From Pedobacter steynii (lineage in GTDB: Bacteria > Bacteroidota > Bacteroidia > Sphingobacteriales > Sphingobacteriaceae): a stretch of 64,000 nt of DNA. The first letter of the stretch is position 1; every line of letters begins with the position of its first letter. The translations under genes and the position numbers were made by a program. The notes beneath the pieces are model-generated. The model ran no database searches. It saw nothing but the letters and a program-made list of their open reading frames with translations, and was not told the DNA's origin. The DNA lies in the NCBI RefSeq assembly GCF_900103665.1, contig NZ_FNGY01000004.1:434001-498000 (forward strand), in the 5' to 3' direction. Shown here piece after piece: positions 15,658 to 24,346 of the stretch.

Positions 15658-17340
15658 TTAATAGTTGGGGTTTTGAATTAGTTTCGTATTGGTAACCGTC
15701 TCGATATTCGGAATCGGCCAGAGATAATCCCGCTCCTTATTAAAGCTGCGCTGTTCTATCACCCTCAGATCTGCACGGTTTGGCAGGCCAGAATAATCTG
15801 CTAAACCATTTTCATCAATATGAGGTGCAGCAGCAAGTAATCCCCTTTGTACCCTGCCATAAAAATTTCCGTTCATGGCCTTTTCGGCAATCTTCCACCT
15901 GCGCAGGTCAGACATCCTGAAGCCTTCCATAGCGAGTTCATAAATACGTTCTTTACGTACCAGGCTCCTAAAGCCGGCTTGTGTTTTTCCTGCAACGATC
16001 ACAGGCATATTTACACCTGGCCGGGTTCTTATCAGGTTGATGGCATCGTAAGCCGACTGATCCAGCTGGTTGAGTTCATTTTTTGCCTCCGCATAGATCA
16101 GCAGGATTTCAGCATACCTGATCTGAATCACGTTCAGCTCAGAATTGGTCCGGTCGGGTTTATCTTCAAGGTCAACGTATTTCCTCCAGCAATAGCCGGT
16201 AAAGGTTGCAAAAGCATTAATTGCCTCCTGATTGTCTACCCGCGTAGCCGGTGTGGTATTATAATTCCAGCATTTCAAACTGTCCCTATGGGTTTCAAAC
16301 TGATAATTGTAAAATACTGATCCCGGCAATGCAATGGTAAATCCAAGTCTGGGATCCCTGTTTTTATAAGGGTCAGCAGGGTTAAAAAGCGGAGATTCAT
16401 CAATGTTTAAGCCATCAGTACACGGGTATACATCGACCAGAGACTGTGAAGGCACCTTGTTTGAGAATCCCTGTCCGTTCCTGGAAAGGAGGTTATTGGG
16501 TGTAGAGTGGGTTTTAGTTTTTGAAGCACGGAGGTATTGAAAGGCCCAGATGATCTCTTTGGAATTCTGCCCTGCATAACTAAACAAAGCGCAAAAGTTA
16601 TTGTGCAGGCTGTAAACATTCAGGTCCATCACCGCCTTCGCAGCATCCGCAGCTTCGGCCCACCTGTCATTGTTCAATGCGGTGCGTGCTTTTATTGCCA
16701 GTGCGGCAGCCCTGCTCGCTCTTCCAACATCAGTTCCTGTATAAATTACCGGAAGATCTGGAGCACATTCAGTTAATTCCTGCATGACATAATCTACTAT
16801 CGCTGCTTTCGGAGTTTTGGCAATCTGTGCATCTTCCAGTTTTAACATATGGGTCACCAGTGGTACACCTCCGAAATGGTCCGACAGGTACTGGTAAGTA
16901 TAGGCACGTAAAAACCGGGCTTCGGCTTTCGACCGGTTAAATATTGCCGGGGTAGTTTTATCTCTTACTTTTTCAATATTGTCAAGCACAAAATTACATT
17001 TGGCAATTACGATGTAAGCCTGAGTCCAGACCTCTCTTGCATAGAGGTTATTACTGTCGTGATTACCCTTGCCCAGACTTTGCAGGGCGCTGTTGTTACG
17101 GTCCCATCCTATATCAGTGCCATCATCTATTGTAAGGTTCAGCGGCATTGCATCGAGCGGCGAATAGGCGGCATACCTGTACAGGCCATTAACGGCCAAT
17201 AGGAGTTCTTCCTGGTTCACGAAAAATGTTTCATCTGAAGGGCCCGACAAAGGGTTTTTATCCAGGTATCCTTTTTTGCAGGATGGACTCACTGTTATTA
17301 AAACAGTCGCCAGTATAATGAGGTATAAGTTTGTTTTCAT
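15658..17340 (-). CDS. SusD/RagB outer-membrane lipoprotein (locus 2)
   Basis: Surface lipoprotein that caps a SusC channel and binds the glycan. The 560-residue protein has a lipoprotein signal ending at Cys20 (VSPSC-KK). The SusD N-terminal domain runs about 25-220 ('NEFF'-type 'DETFFVNQEELLLAVNGLYR', then 'EARFLRAYTYQYLSDHFGGVPL') and the RagB/SusD C-terminal domain about 290-560 ('QIRYAEILLIYAEAKNELNQ', 'LVRKERIYELAMEGFRMSDL', 'WPIPNIE'). It follows its susC partner by 11 bp on the minus strand, the canonical pair arrangement. Confidence 0.96.
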   Translation of the reverse strand: MKTNLYLIILATVLITVSPSCKKGYLDKNPLSGPSDETFFVNQEELLLAVNGLYRYAAYSPLDAMPLNLTIDDGTDIGWDRNNSALQSLGKGNHDSNNLYAREVWTQAYIVIAKCNFVLDNIEKVRDKTTPAIFNRSKAEARFLRAYTYQYLSDHFGGVPLVTHMLKLEDAQIAKTPKAAIVDYVMQELTECAPDLPVIYTGTDVGRASRAAALAIKARTALNNDRWAEAADAAKAVMDLNVYSLHNNFCALFSYAGQNSKEIIWAFQYLRASKTKTHSTPNNLLSRNGQGFSNKVPSQSLVDVYPCTDGLNIDESPLFNPADPYKNRDPRLGFTIALPGSVFYNYQFETHRDSLKCWNYNTTPATRVDNQEAINAFATFTGYCWRKYVDLEDKPDRTNSELNVIQIRYAEILLIYAEAKNELNQLDQSAYDAINLIRTRPGVNMPVIVAGKTQAGFRSLVRKERIYELAMEGFRMSDLRRWKIAEKAMNGNFYGRVQRGLLAAAPHIDENGLADYSGLPNRADLRVIEQRSFNKERDYLWPIPNIETVTNTKLIQNPNY

Positions 17341-17351
17341 CTGTTTTATCT

Positions 17352-20300
17352 TTAAAATGTTGCTTCCAGACCAAGACTGTATAACTTAACCTGGGGATAA
17401 ATACTTCCTGAGCCCACTGGTGCTTCCACATCGTATCCGCTAAGAAAGCGGTCAAATGAAGCCAGATTTGAACCATTGGCAAAAAGCCTGAGGCGTTTGA
17501 TACTCAGCTTTTTTGCGAGGCCGGCAGATAAGGTATATCCCAATTGGATATTTTTGATGCGCAAATACGAGGCATCTCTAACCCAGAAACTGGAAGCCTG
17601 CTCATTATTCGATTCTCCAAAAGCTAACCTTGGATATTTTGCATTGGGATTCTCCACTGACCAGCGGTCCTTGTTTTCTTCACGAATCGTCCCTCCCAGT
17701 GCACCTCCAACGCTGAAGGGCTGAACACCCGGCCCATTCAGGTAACCATTGGCCTTACCCACCCCCTGCAGCAGTACTGATAAATCAAAGCCTTTATAGG
17801 CAGCCCCAAGGCTGGCCGCATAGGTAAGCCTTGGAATGGTTCCACCAATGATCACTTTATCGCTCTCATTGATCAAACCATCGCCATTCTGATCTTTGTA
17901 TTTAATATCGCCCGCCTTCACCATACCGAATTGTTTTGCATGCGCAGCCACTTCCTCATCGGAAGAGAACAGACCTTGTGCCTCATATCCAAAAAGAGAT
18001 AAACTGGAATGTCCCTCACGGTTTACGGTAAGTCCGGTCTGATTAATTCCCTTCATGTCAGCCACCGTATTTTTTACGTCCGACAAATTGAAGCTCACAT
18101 TGTAATTAAAATCCTTCAGGCTTCCTTTATAGGCTATGCCTAACTCCCAGCCTTTATTATCTACCGTACCTGCATTTTGATTGGGCCTGTTCAAACCGAT
18201 GATCAACGGGATATCCAGTAACAACAGAATATCCCGGGTGCGCCTGCGGTAATAGTCGGCCGTTATGCTCAGGTTATTAAAAAGCGTCAGGTCAATACCA
18301 ATATTTTTCTCTTCAGTAGTCTCCCAGGATATATTTTTGTTAGACAGGTCATTTAATGCCACTGTGTTCACAATCTGTTTACCCATAGCCGTAGATTCAA
18401 GTATCAGTGCAGCTGTAGAAGGATAAGTTCCTATGTTCTGATTGCCAAGTTTTCCCCAGGAAAACCTCAGTTTCGCCTCATTGATGGTATTTTTCAACCC
18501 ACTAAAAAAACCTTCTTCGGAAATTCGCCATCCTGCTGAAGCAGAGGGAAAGAATCCGTATTTATTGCCATTTGAAAAGCGGGAGGAGCCATCATAGCGT
18601 GCGTTCAGTTCCAGCAGGTATTTCCCCTTATAACTATAATTGAACCTACTGAACAGTGATTGTAATGCCCATTCCTCCGCGCTGCCTTTAGCCTGTTGGT
18701 TCGAAGCGGAACCCCCATCCAGAACAGGATATTCCGGAAGAACATACGTATCCCGATAGGCAGAAATCCATTCTGCATAATAATCCTCTCTGGATCCACC
18801 AATCAGCAATTTAAAGGTATGATCCTTTAAGTTTTTACTTGCTGTGAGCGTAGCCCGGAGGTTGTTAAAGAAAGACTGTGTCTGCGACTGATTCAGGGAA
18901 GTCAGCGCCGGAGTACGGAAACTGAGACTGCCGTTGGGCAGGTAAGACTGAATGGCTTTTCTAAAGTTCTTGCCAGATGTAAGTGCATATTTTGGAGAAT
19001 AAGCGGCCTCAGCCTCCAGCCATTCCAGTGGTTTATAATTGACAATGGCATTGATACTTCCAAATGGCGCTCTTGTCCTGTTCGTACCTCCGTCTTTACT
19101 GGCCGACATCGGATTGTTACCATTCCAGCCCACTCCCCATTGGCCACTTTCATTAACACCAATCAGGTTTGCAGGAAGGCCATTCATCCATTGGAAGATT
19201 TCACCGGAACCGACAGCGGGATCGGTCGTGATGGCATTTACATATTGCAGATCGATCTTCGCTTTCAGCTTGTCCGAAAAAGTAATGTCGGCATTATTGC
19301 GTATCGTATACCGTTTGAAGCTTGAGTTTTCAATGATCCCTTTCTGGTCAAAAAGCCCAAAGGAGCCCAGCATTTTCACTTTTTGTGTACCTCCCTGAAT
19401 AGTAATAAAATGGCTTTGCTGCAAACCCGACCCAGTTAAGGTTTCCTTTTGCCAATCTGTATTCGGGTACAGATCCGAATTAACGCCATTCTGTTCACGG
19501 TATTTCTGAACCAATGCATCTGCGTAAAGAGGCGTACGGCCAGTATTTACATAGGCTTCATTGATCAGCAGCATATAATCAAGCGCATTCACCAATTTTG
19601 GCATATTGGTTGGATCCTGCCATCCGATATAATTGTGATAAGAAATGCTAACCTGATCTGCAGTCGCTCTCCTGGTGGTGATCAGGATCACACCATTCGC
19701 AGCTCTGGAACCGTAAATGGAAGAAGAAGCTGCATCTTTAAGAACGGAGATCGATTCAATCAGGTTGGGGTCTATGTTATTCATGGAGCCTTCGATCCCA
19801 TCGATCATCACCAGGGGATTGGCGCCATTAAATGCAGTAGGATCATTTGCCGAAGCACTTATGGTACCTACACCCCGAATGCGGATATTTCCTCCATCAG
19901 CGCCGGGCCTCCCGGAGCTCTGTTTCACCGTAACACCGGGTGCCATCCCCTGCAAGGCAGCAGACGTCTGCCCCATTGGCCGTGCAGCCAGCTCCTTTCC
20001 GGAAACCATGGAAACCGCTCCGGTAAGGTTTACTTTTTTCTGAGTTCCATAGCCCACCACCACCACCTCAGCCAGGTCGGCATCGTCTTCCAACAGTTTT
20101 ACATGAAGTGTAACCTGACTGCCGACCGTTATTTCCTGGCTACCATAGCCTACATAGGAAAACACCAGAGCAGTACCGGCCGGAGCTTCAATTAGATAAC
20201 GGCCCTGCGTATCTGTCACTGTTCCTAAGTTGACATCTTTCCGCCTGATGCTGACGCCCGGTAAAGGACTTCCGCTTCCATCAGTTACCGTCCCCCTGAG

Positions 20301-20684
20301 CTGCTGCACCTTGTCCACATTGGCGGGGTCCGTTTTACGCGGTTGAGGTGGAGTCGGTGGTGTGGCTCTTTGCAATACAATGTACTTTTCTTTAATCAGC
20401 CAGTCCAGCTGCCTGCCCTTCAAAATACTATTCATTACAGTGTTCAGCGCTTCTCCGGCAAAATCCACAGAGATGAGCTCTGAATCGTCCAACAGCTTAT
20501 TGCTGTAAAATACGGTGAATCCCGTTTGCTTTTTTATAGATTTGAATACTTCGGCCAGGCTGATGTTCCTGCCTTTAAGATTGATCTTGCTGGTGCCGGT
20601 CTGGCTTTGGCCCGCTAAGGCCAGCAGCAGCAAGAAAACAACCGGCAATACAAGCCGGCCCGATCGGGTAAGTTGTTTAAGCAT
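17352..20684 (-). CDS. SusC/RagA TonB-dependent receptor with STN domain (locus 2)
   Basis: Outer-membrane importer partnered with the SusD encoded 11 bp downstream. The start at 20684 (MLKQLTRSGRL) gives 1110 residues with a signal peptide through about residue 28. A longer frame from 20732 lies inside the likely promoter. Domains: STN (about 33-95, 'ISLAEVFKSIKKQTGFTVFYS'), carboxypeptidase-D-like repeat (about 125-200, 'TVTDTQGRYLIEAPAGTALV'), plug (about 210-330, with 'EVVVVGYGTQKKVNLTGAVS' and 'LKDAASSSIYGSRAANGVIL'), then the 22-strand barrel. The STN domain agrees with control by the FecR/sigma pair upstream. Length is normal for the family. Confidence 0.95.
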   Translation of the reverse strand: MLKQLTRSGRLVLPVVFLLLLALAGQSQTGTSKINLKGRNISLAEVFKSIKKQTGFTVFYSNKLLDDSELISVDFAGEALNTVMNSILKGRQLDWLIKEKYIVLQRATPPTPPQPRKTDPANVDKVQQLRGTVTDGSGSPLPGVSIRRKDVNLGTVTDTQGRYLIEAPAGTALVFSYVGYGSQEITVGSQVTLHVKLLEDDADLAEVVVVGYGTQKKVNLTGAVSMVSGKELAARPMGQTSAALQGMAPGVTVKQSSGRPGADGGNIRIRGVGTISASANDPTAFNGANPLVMIDGIEGSMNNIDPNLIESISVLKDAASSSIYGSRAANGVILITTRRATADQVSISYHNYIGWQDPTNMPKLVNALDYMLLINEAYVNTGRTPLYADALVQKYREQNGVNSDLYPNTDWQKETLTGSGLQQSHFITIQGGTQKVKMLGSFGLFDQKGIIENSSFKRYTIRNNADITFSDKLKAKIDLQYVNAITTDPAVGSGEIFQWMNGLPANLIGVNESGQWGVGWNGNNPMSASKDGGTNRTRAPFGSINAIVNYKPLEWLEAEAAYSPKYALTSGKNFRKAIQSYLPNGSLSFRTPALTSLNQSQTQSFFNNLRATLTASKNLKDHTFKLLIGGSREDYYAEWISAYRDTYVLPEYPVLDGGSASNQQAKGSAEEWALQSLFSRFNYSYKGKYLLELNARYDGSSRFSNGNKYGFFPSASAGWRISEEGFFSGLKNTINEAKLRFSWGKLGNQNIGTYPSTAALILESTAMGKQIVNTVALNDLSNKNISWETTEEKNIGIDLTLFNNLSITADYYRRRTRDILLLLDIPLIIGLNRPNQNAGTVDNKGWELGIAYKGSLKDFNYNVSFNLSDVKNTVADMKGINQTGLTVNREGHSSLSLFGYEAQGLFSSDEEVAAHAKQFGMVKAGDIKYKDQNGDGLINESDKVIIGGTIPRLTYAASLGAAYKGFDLSVLLQGVGKANGYLNGPGVQPFSVGGALGGTIREENKDRWSVENPNAKYPRLAFGESNNEQASSFWVRDASYLRIKNIQLGYTLSAGLAKKLSIKRLRLFANGSNLASFDRFLSGYDVEAPVGSGSIYPQVKLYSLGLEATF

Positions 20685-20710
20685 ACATTTAGGTTTATAA
20701 AAGGTTTGCC

Positions 20711-20742
20711 TAATGACGCTGCACTTGCCCAAATGGGTGAAT
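20711..20742 (-). promoter_or_regulatory. Candidate ECF-sigma promoter of susC (locus 2)
   Basis: On the minus strand ATTCACC (20736-20742), 18 bp, then GTCATTA (20711-20717). The same ATTCACC with the same spacer length and a GTC-initial -10 occurs in front of the fecR gene at 21895-21926. The leader to the ATG at 20684 would be about 20 nt. Confidence 0.4.
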
Positions 20743-20758
20743 GGAATTTTAAAAAAAA

Positions 20759-21886
20759 TTACTGGAAGGTCAGCGTACCATTTTTAAGCTCTGCTTTAAT
20801 ACCTGAAGATAGTTGTAAATTAGCAATGACGACCTCTATTGGCAGCTTTTTATCGATCTCTCCGGTAAAAGTCTGTTCCGCAACTTCAGGTGTTTTCCAG
20901 GCGATCTTTACGTCAAACCAACGGCTAAGCACGGTTGCAATTTCCGACAAAGGTTGTTTATGAAAAAAATAAGTTCCGTTTCTCCAGGAAAGTACATTCT
21001 GTACATCAAATGGTCTGGTCTGCAAATTGCCCCGCTCAAGTATGGCTTCCTGCCCCGGCTTTAATTTAATGCTTTGATGTTTAGTCGTGGCCGACACAGA
21101 ACCGGCTACCAGAGCAGCTGCAAAACGGCCCTGTTCGTATGCATTAACATTAAAAGAAGTTCCGTGAACATGGATGTCCGGGCCGTTGGTATGCACTATA
21201 AATTCCTGTTCCGGGTTTTTCGCAACTTCGAAGTAAGCTTCCCCTGACAAATAAACCTCCCTTGCCTGCTGAGGTCCAAACTGAACAGGAAAACGCAAAC
21301 TGGAAGCTGCATTTAGCCAAACCTGTGTGCCATCTGATAAACTAATCCTATAGTCTTTTGCAGCGGGCACAACAAGTGTTGCCCATTCCTTAGGCCCGGC
21401 ATCACCGGAGGTATAGCTTAATTCCTTTTGATTGGCATTAAAATGGGTCTGCCCTACTGTAACAATGCGATCAGAGGAAAGGTCAACAGCAGTACCATTT
21501 TCGATTTTAAGGTGTACCTGTTTAGAGATTTGTTCGGGAACCACGAATGTGGTATCTGTTGTAGAACTAAAATACCATACAAAAGGAAGCGCAAGTATCA
21601 ATACTGCAGCTGCGCCATAAAGCATCCGCCGGTTCCGGTAAAAAAACGAATCTGACATTTCATTAAAACGAGGCCCGGTTTTACTCCATGCGGCATCCGC
21701 ATCTAATCCCGATAAAAATGAACTTCCTTTGGCACTTTTCATTTTCACAAGTAATGTTTCCCAGAATTCCCTCAGCCCGGCATCCTGCTCAATGGCTTGT
21801 TCAGCAATGAAGTTATCCTCCTCACTAATTGTCCCGGTGATCTTTTCAAATAGAAGTCCCTGTATGTATTCCTTGTTATATTCCAT
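20759..21886 (-). CDS. FecR-family anti-sigma factor (locus 2)
   Basis: Inner-membrane anti-sigma protein, 375 residues, between its sigma gene (42 bp upstream) and the STN-SusC gene. It has a cytoplasmic N-terminal segment, one membrane helix at about 92-110 ('MLYGAAAVLILALPFVWYF'), a periplasmic FecR domain at about 120-290 ('LSDGTQVWLNAASSLRFP', 'VYLSGEAYFEVAKN') and a C-terminal DUF4974-like domain ('YFFHKQPLSEIATVLSRWF'). The chain resembles the FecR of locus 1 throughout, so the two loci are paralogous. A possible ECF promoter lies so close upstream (21895-21926) that its message would be almost leaderless. Confidence 0.95.
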   Translation of the reverse strand: MEYNKEYIQGLLFEKITGTISEEDNFIAEQAIEQDAGLREFWETLLVKMKSAKGSSFLSGLDADAAWSKTGPRFNEMSDSFFYRNRRMLYGAAAVLILALPFVWYFSSTTDTTFVVPEQISKQVHLKIENGTAVDLSSDRIVTVGQTHFNANQKELSYTSGDAGPKEWATLVVPAAKDYRISLSDGTQVWLNAASSLRFPVQFGPQQAREVYLSGEAYFEVAKNPEQEFIVHTNGPDIHVHGTSFNVNAYEQGRFAAALVAGSVSATTKHQSIKLKPGQEAILERGNLQTRPFDVQNVLSWRNGTYFFHKQPLSEIATVLSRWFDVKIAWKTPEVAEQTFTGEIDKKLPIEVVIANLQLSSGIKAELKNGTLTFQ

Positions 21887-21894
21887 TACTAACT

Positions 21895-21926
21895 ATTAGA
21901 CGCATTTATTCTCAGTTTAGGTGAAT
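21895..21926 (-). promoter_or_regulatory. Candidate ECF-sigma promoter of fecR (locus 2)
   Basis: ATTCACC (21920-21926) and GTCTAAT (21895-21901) on the minus strand are 18 bp apart. The -35-like block is identical to that upstream of susC (20736-20742). The start codon at 21886 would lie only a few bases after the predicted transcription start, which is a weak point of this assignment. Confidence 0.4.
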
Positions 21927-21928
21927 GT

Positions 21929-22471
21929 TCATTTAAAATTGATCAGTTTTTTTTGTAAAGCCTTTACTGCAAGCTTTAAATGTGTTTTTATTGAATTCAC
22001 CGAAAGCCCCATCTCGTGTGCTGCCTCCTTATATTTTTTATCTTCCATGTAAACCAGCTTAAATGCTTTCTGCCGTTGACTGGGCAGTTCATTAAAAGCC
22101 AGGTTAAGGGTATCCTCGTTTCTGTCCGATTCTATTGCCTCTTCATGTATCGGCTCATCAAGGCTAAGGCTATATTCATTGAGTCTGCGTTCCGAAACCT
22201 TTCTTTTTCTAAGGCACATGATACACTGATTGTGTACTGCCCGGAGTAAATAAGCATTTAAAGAAGTATTAATGCTATGAAACCTGGCTTTTTGCCAAAT
22301 GGAGACAAACAAGGTCTGAACCAGATCTTCCGCCTCCATCTCGTCATCGAGCATAAAATAAGCTTTTGCAGAGAGCATTTTATAATACTTCTTAAATATG
22401 GCTTCATAGGCAGACTGATCTCCCGTCCTGAGCCGATCTAATAAGATTTGGTCTTCGTCCCTCATACACAA
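21929..22471 (-). CDS. ECF RNA polymerase sigma-70 factor (locus 2)
   Basis: Alternative sigma factor of 180 residues. Region 2 is at about 20-88 ('YEAIFKKYYKMLSAKAYFML', 'AEDLVQTLFVSIWQKA') and region 4 at about 120-172 ('LPSQRQKAFKLVYMEDKKYK', then 'AAHEMGLSVNSIKTHL'). The start may be Met1 or Met3 (22465). It heads the sigma-FecR-SusC-SusD-oxidoreductase locus and is expected to be controlled by the adjacent FecR. Two GTTAAC palindromes lie just upstream. Confidence 0.94.
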   Translation of the reverse strand: MCMRDEDQILLDRLRTGDQSAYEAIFKKYYKMLSAKAYFMLDDEMEAEDLVQTLFVSIWQKARFHSINTSLNAYLLRAVHNQCIMCLRKRKVSERRLNEYSLSLDEPIHEEAIESDRNEDTLNLAFNELPSQRQKAFKLVYMEDKKYKEAAHEMGLSVNSIKTHLKLAVKALQKKLINFK

Positions 22472-22553
22472 TGTTTAACAAGATAAAAGTTAACGGACAA
22501 AAAAGCAAATAACCGGGGCTCAGGTAAGGAAAGGATAGGGCTATTTGACGGAT

Positions 22554-24101
22554 TTACTTCAATTCCAGCACGACCACCGAAAATGGCGGAAGTTTAATCT
22601 TCAGTTTCCCATCTCTTAAAATTGCAGCTTTAAAAACCGCCGGCTTAACAGCCTCCGGATTTTCGAACGTATTGTGATCATCGACTTTCGCAGCCGTCAG
22701 GATACGTCCGGAAACAGATTTATAAGTTTTTCCGGTAACGTCGATCTGTACTTCTTCTTCCTTATTTCTATTGACGTTGACTGCAGAAATATGGGTAAGT
22801 CCTGTTGCATCCTTTGATGCCGACACAGAAACTGAGGGCAGTTTTTCATTGCCAAAAACATAGTCCTCTGTTTTAACTTCTACCGGGATCAAAGTAGCAT
22901 CCTGATGTACTTTATACATTTCCATTACGTGGTAGGTTGGAGAAAGCAGCATTTTTTCTCCGCTGGTCAGAATGACCGCCTGTAAAACATTGACACATTG
23001 TGCAAGATTGGCTATTTTAACACGGTCACTGTGGTTATTGAAAATATTTAACGTAGCCCCTGCGATCATGGCATCACGCATCGTGCTCTGCTGGTATAAA
23101 AACCCCGGGTTTGTTCCTTTTTCCACGTCATACCATCCGCCCCATTCATCCACCACCAGGCTGATTTTCTTCTTTGGATCATATTTGTCCATAATTGCGG
23201 TATGTTTGGTAATCAGTTCCTCCATGCGTAAAGCGCTTTTCATGGTCTCGAAATACTGCTGTTCACTAAAGCCCGTTGAGGGGCCCTTTTTATCCCAGTT
23301 TGGAACTGAATAATGGTGTAAGGCGATACCATCCATCAGGTTCAGCGGAATTCCTTTCATTAACGTCTCCGTCCAATGGTAATCATCCCCGTTCGCACCT
23401 GAAGCTATTTTATATAAATTTTTTCCTTCCATAAAGGTGGCATACTTGCGGTATTCGCCCACATAATATTCCGGCGTCATGCTTCCTCCGCAACCCCAGG
23501 CTTCATTTCCTACTCCCCAGAACTTTACTTCCCATGGTTTTTCCTGTCCGTTTTTAACCCGCAGATCAGACATCGGGCTCCGTCCTTCAAAATTCACATA
23601 TTGCACCCAATCTGCCAGTTCCTGCACCGTTCCACTTCCTGTATTCCCAGCCAGGTAAGGTTCTGTACCCAGAAGTTTACACATATTCAGAAAGTCGTGG
23701 GTTCCAAAACTATTGTCTTCCGTTACCCCTCCCCACATGGTATTTACAATTGAAGGGCGCTGATCTTTAGGTCCTATTCCATCTTTCCAATGGTAGCGGT
23801 CAGCAAAACAGCCGCCCGGCCATCTTAGGTTTGGAATGTTGAGATTCTTTAAAGCAGCAACGATGTCATTTCTTACCCCTGCGGTATTTGGGATTTTGGA
23901 GTTCTCCCCTACGTAAAAGCCATCATAGATGCAACGACCGAGGTGTTCGGCAAAGTGCCCGTAAATATGTTTGCTGATTTGTCCGGCGGCTTGATCTGCC
24001 TTTAAGGTGACCGTTGTTTGTTGCGCCATGAGCGACTGGCTACTGCCCAGAATGAGCAGGGAAAGGCCTAGCTTATGAAATAGTTTTTTTTTGAACATCA
24101 T
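22554..24101 (-). CDS. Alpha-L-arabinofuranosidase, GH51
   Basis: Retaining alpha-L-arabinofuranosidase that trims arabinose side chains from arabinan, arabinoxylan or arabinogalactan. The 515 residues begin with a signal peptide (about 1-26, ending LMAQQ), so the enzyme is probably periplasmic. GH51 landmarks: 'KHIYGHFAEHLGRCIYDG' near 44-61, 'NLRWPGGCFADRYHW', the acid/base Glu200 in 'WGVGNEAWGCGG' and the nucleophile Glu319 in 'LVVDEWGGWYD'. A C-terminal beta-sandwich follows ('KLPPFSVVVLELK'). The gene lies upstream of the second sigma gene on the same strand (82-bp gap) and has its own palindrome-rich promoter region. Confidence 0.95.
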   Translation of the reverse strand: MMFKKKLFHKLGLSLLILGSSQSLMAQQTTVTLKADQAAGQISKHIYGHFAEHLGRCIYDGFYVGENSKIPNTAGVRNDIVAALKNLNIPNLRWPGGCFADRYHWKDGIGPKDQRPSIVNTMWGGVTEDNSFGTHDFLNMCKLLGTEPYLAGNTGSGTVQELADWVQYVNFEGRSPMSDLRVKNGQEKPWEVKFWGVGNEAWGCGGSMTPEYYVGEYRKYATFMEGKNLYKIASGANGDDYHWTETLMKGIPLNLMDGIALHHYSVPNWDKKGPSTGFSEQQYFETMKSALRMEELITKHTAIMDKYDPKKKISLVVDEWGGWYDVEKGTNPGFLYQQSTMRDAMIAGATLNIFNNHSDRVKIANLAQCVNVLQAVILTSGEKMLLSPTYHVMEMYKVHQDATLIPVEVKTEDYVFGNEKLPSVSVSASKDATGLTHISAVNVNRNKEEEVQIDVTGKTYKSVSGRILTAAKVDDHNTFENPEAVKPAVFKAAILRDGKLKIKLPPFSVVVLELK

Positions 24102-24123
24102 GGATGACTTCGGTTTATTTGGT

Positions 24124-24161
24124 TAATTGTGTATCGAATATATACAATTAGTATTAATTGT
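24124..24161. promoter_or_regulatory. Palindromic operator candidate of the GH51 gene
   Basis: TAATTGTGTAT (24124-24134) and ATATACAATTA (24140-24150) form an inverted repeat matching at 10 of 11 positions around a five-base spacer. A third copy of TAATTGT follows at 24155-24161. The site begins 23 bp upstream of the GH51 start. The rest of the 24102-24346 gap shows nothing I can name. Confidence 0.45.
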
Positions 24162-24346
24162 CAAAAAGACGTTTATTAATGATTTCCATTTCACCTTAAT
24201 TAGTATTCGATCTGCGCCATCAGAATTTGTTCAGCAAGTTTCGGATTTTATTGCCAGTCAACTGTATGAACCTTAATTACAGGTGGAACAAACGGAATGG
24301 GTTTTGCCACTGCTCAGGAATTTATTATGGAAGGAGCAACTGTAAC

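Noticed and set aside
14081..20195. Plus-strand frames opposite the oxidoreductase, susD and susC genes
   Set aside because: All are antisense to strong coding regions and their translations resemble no protein family.
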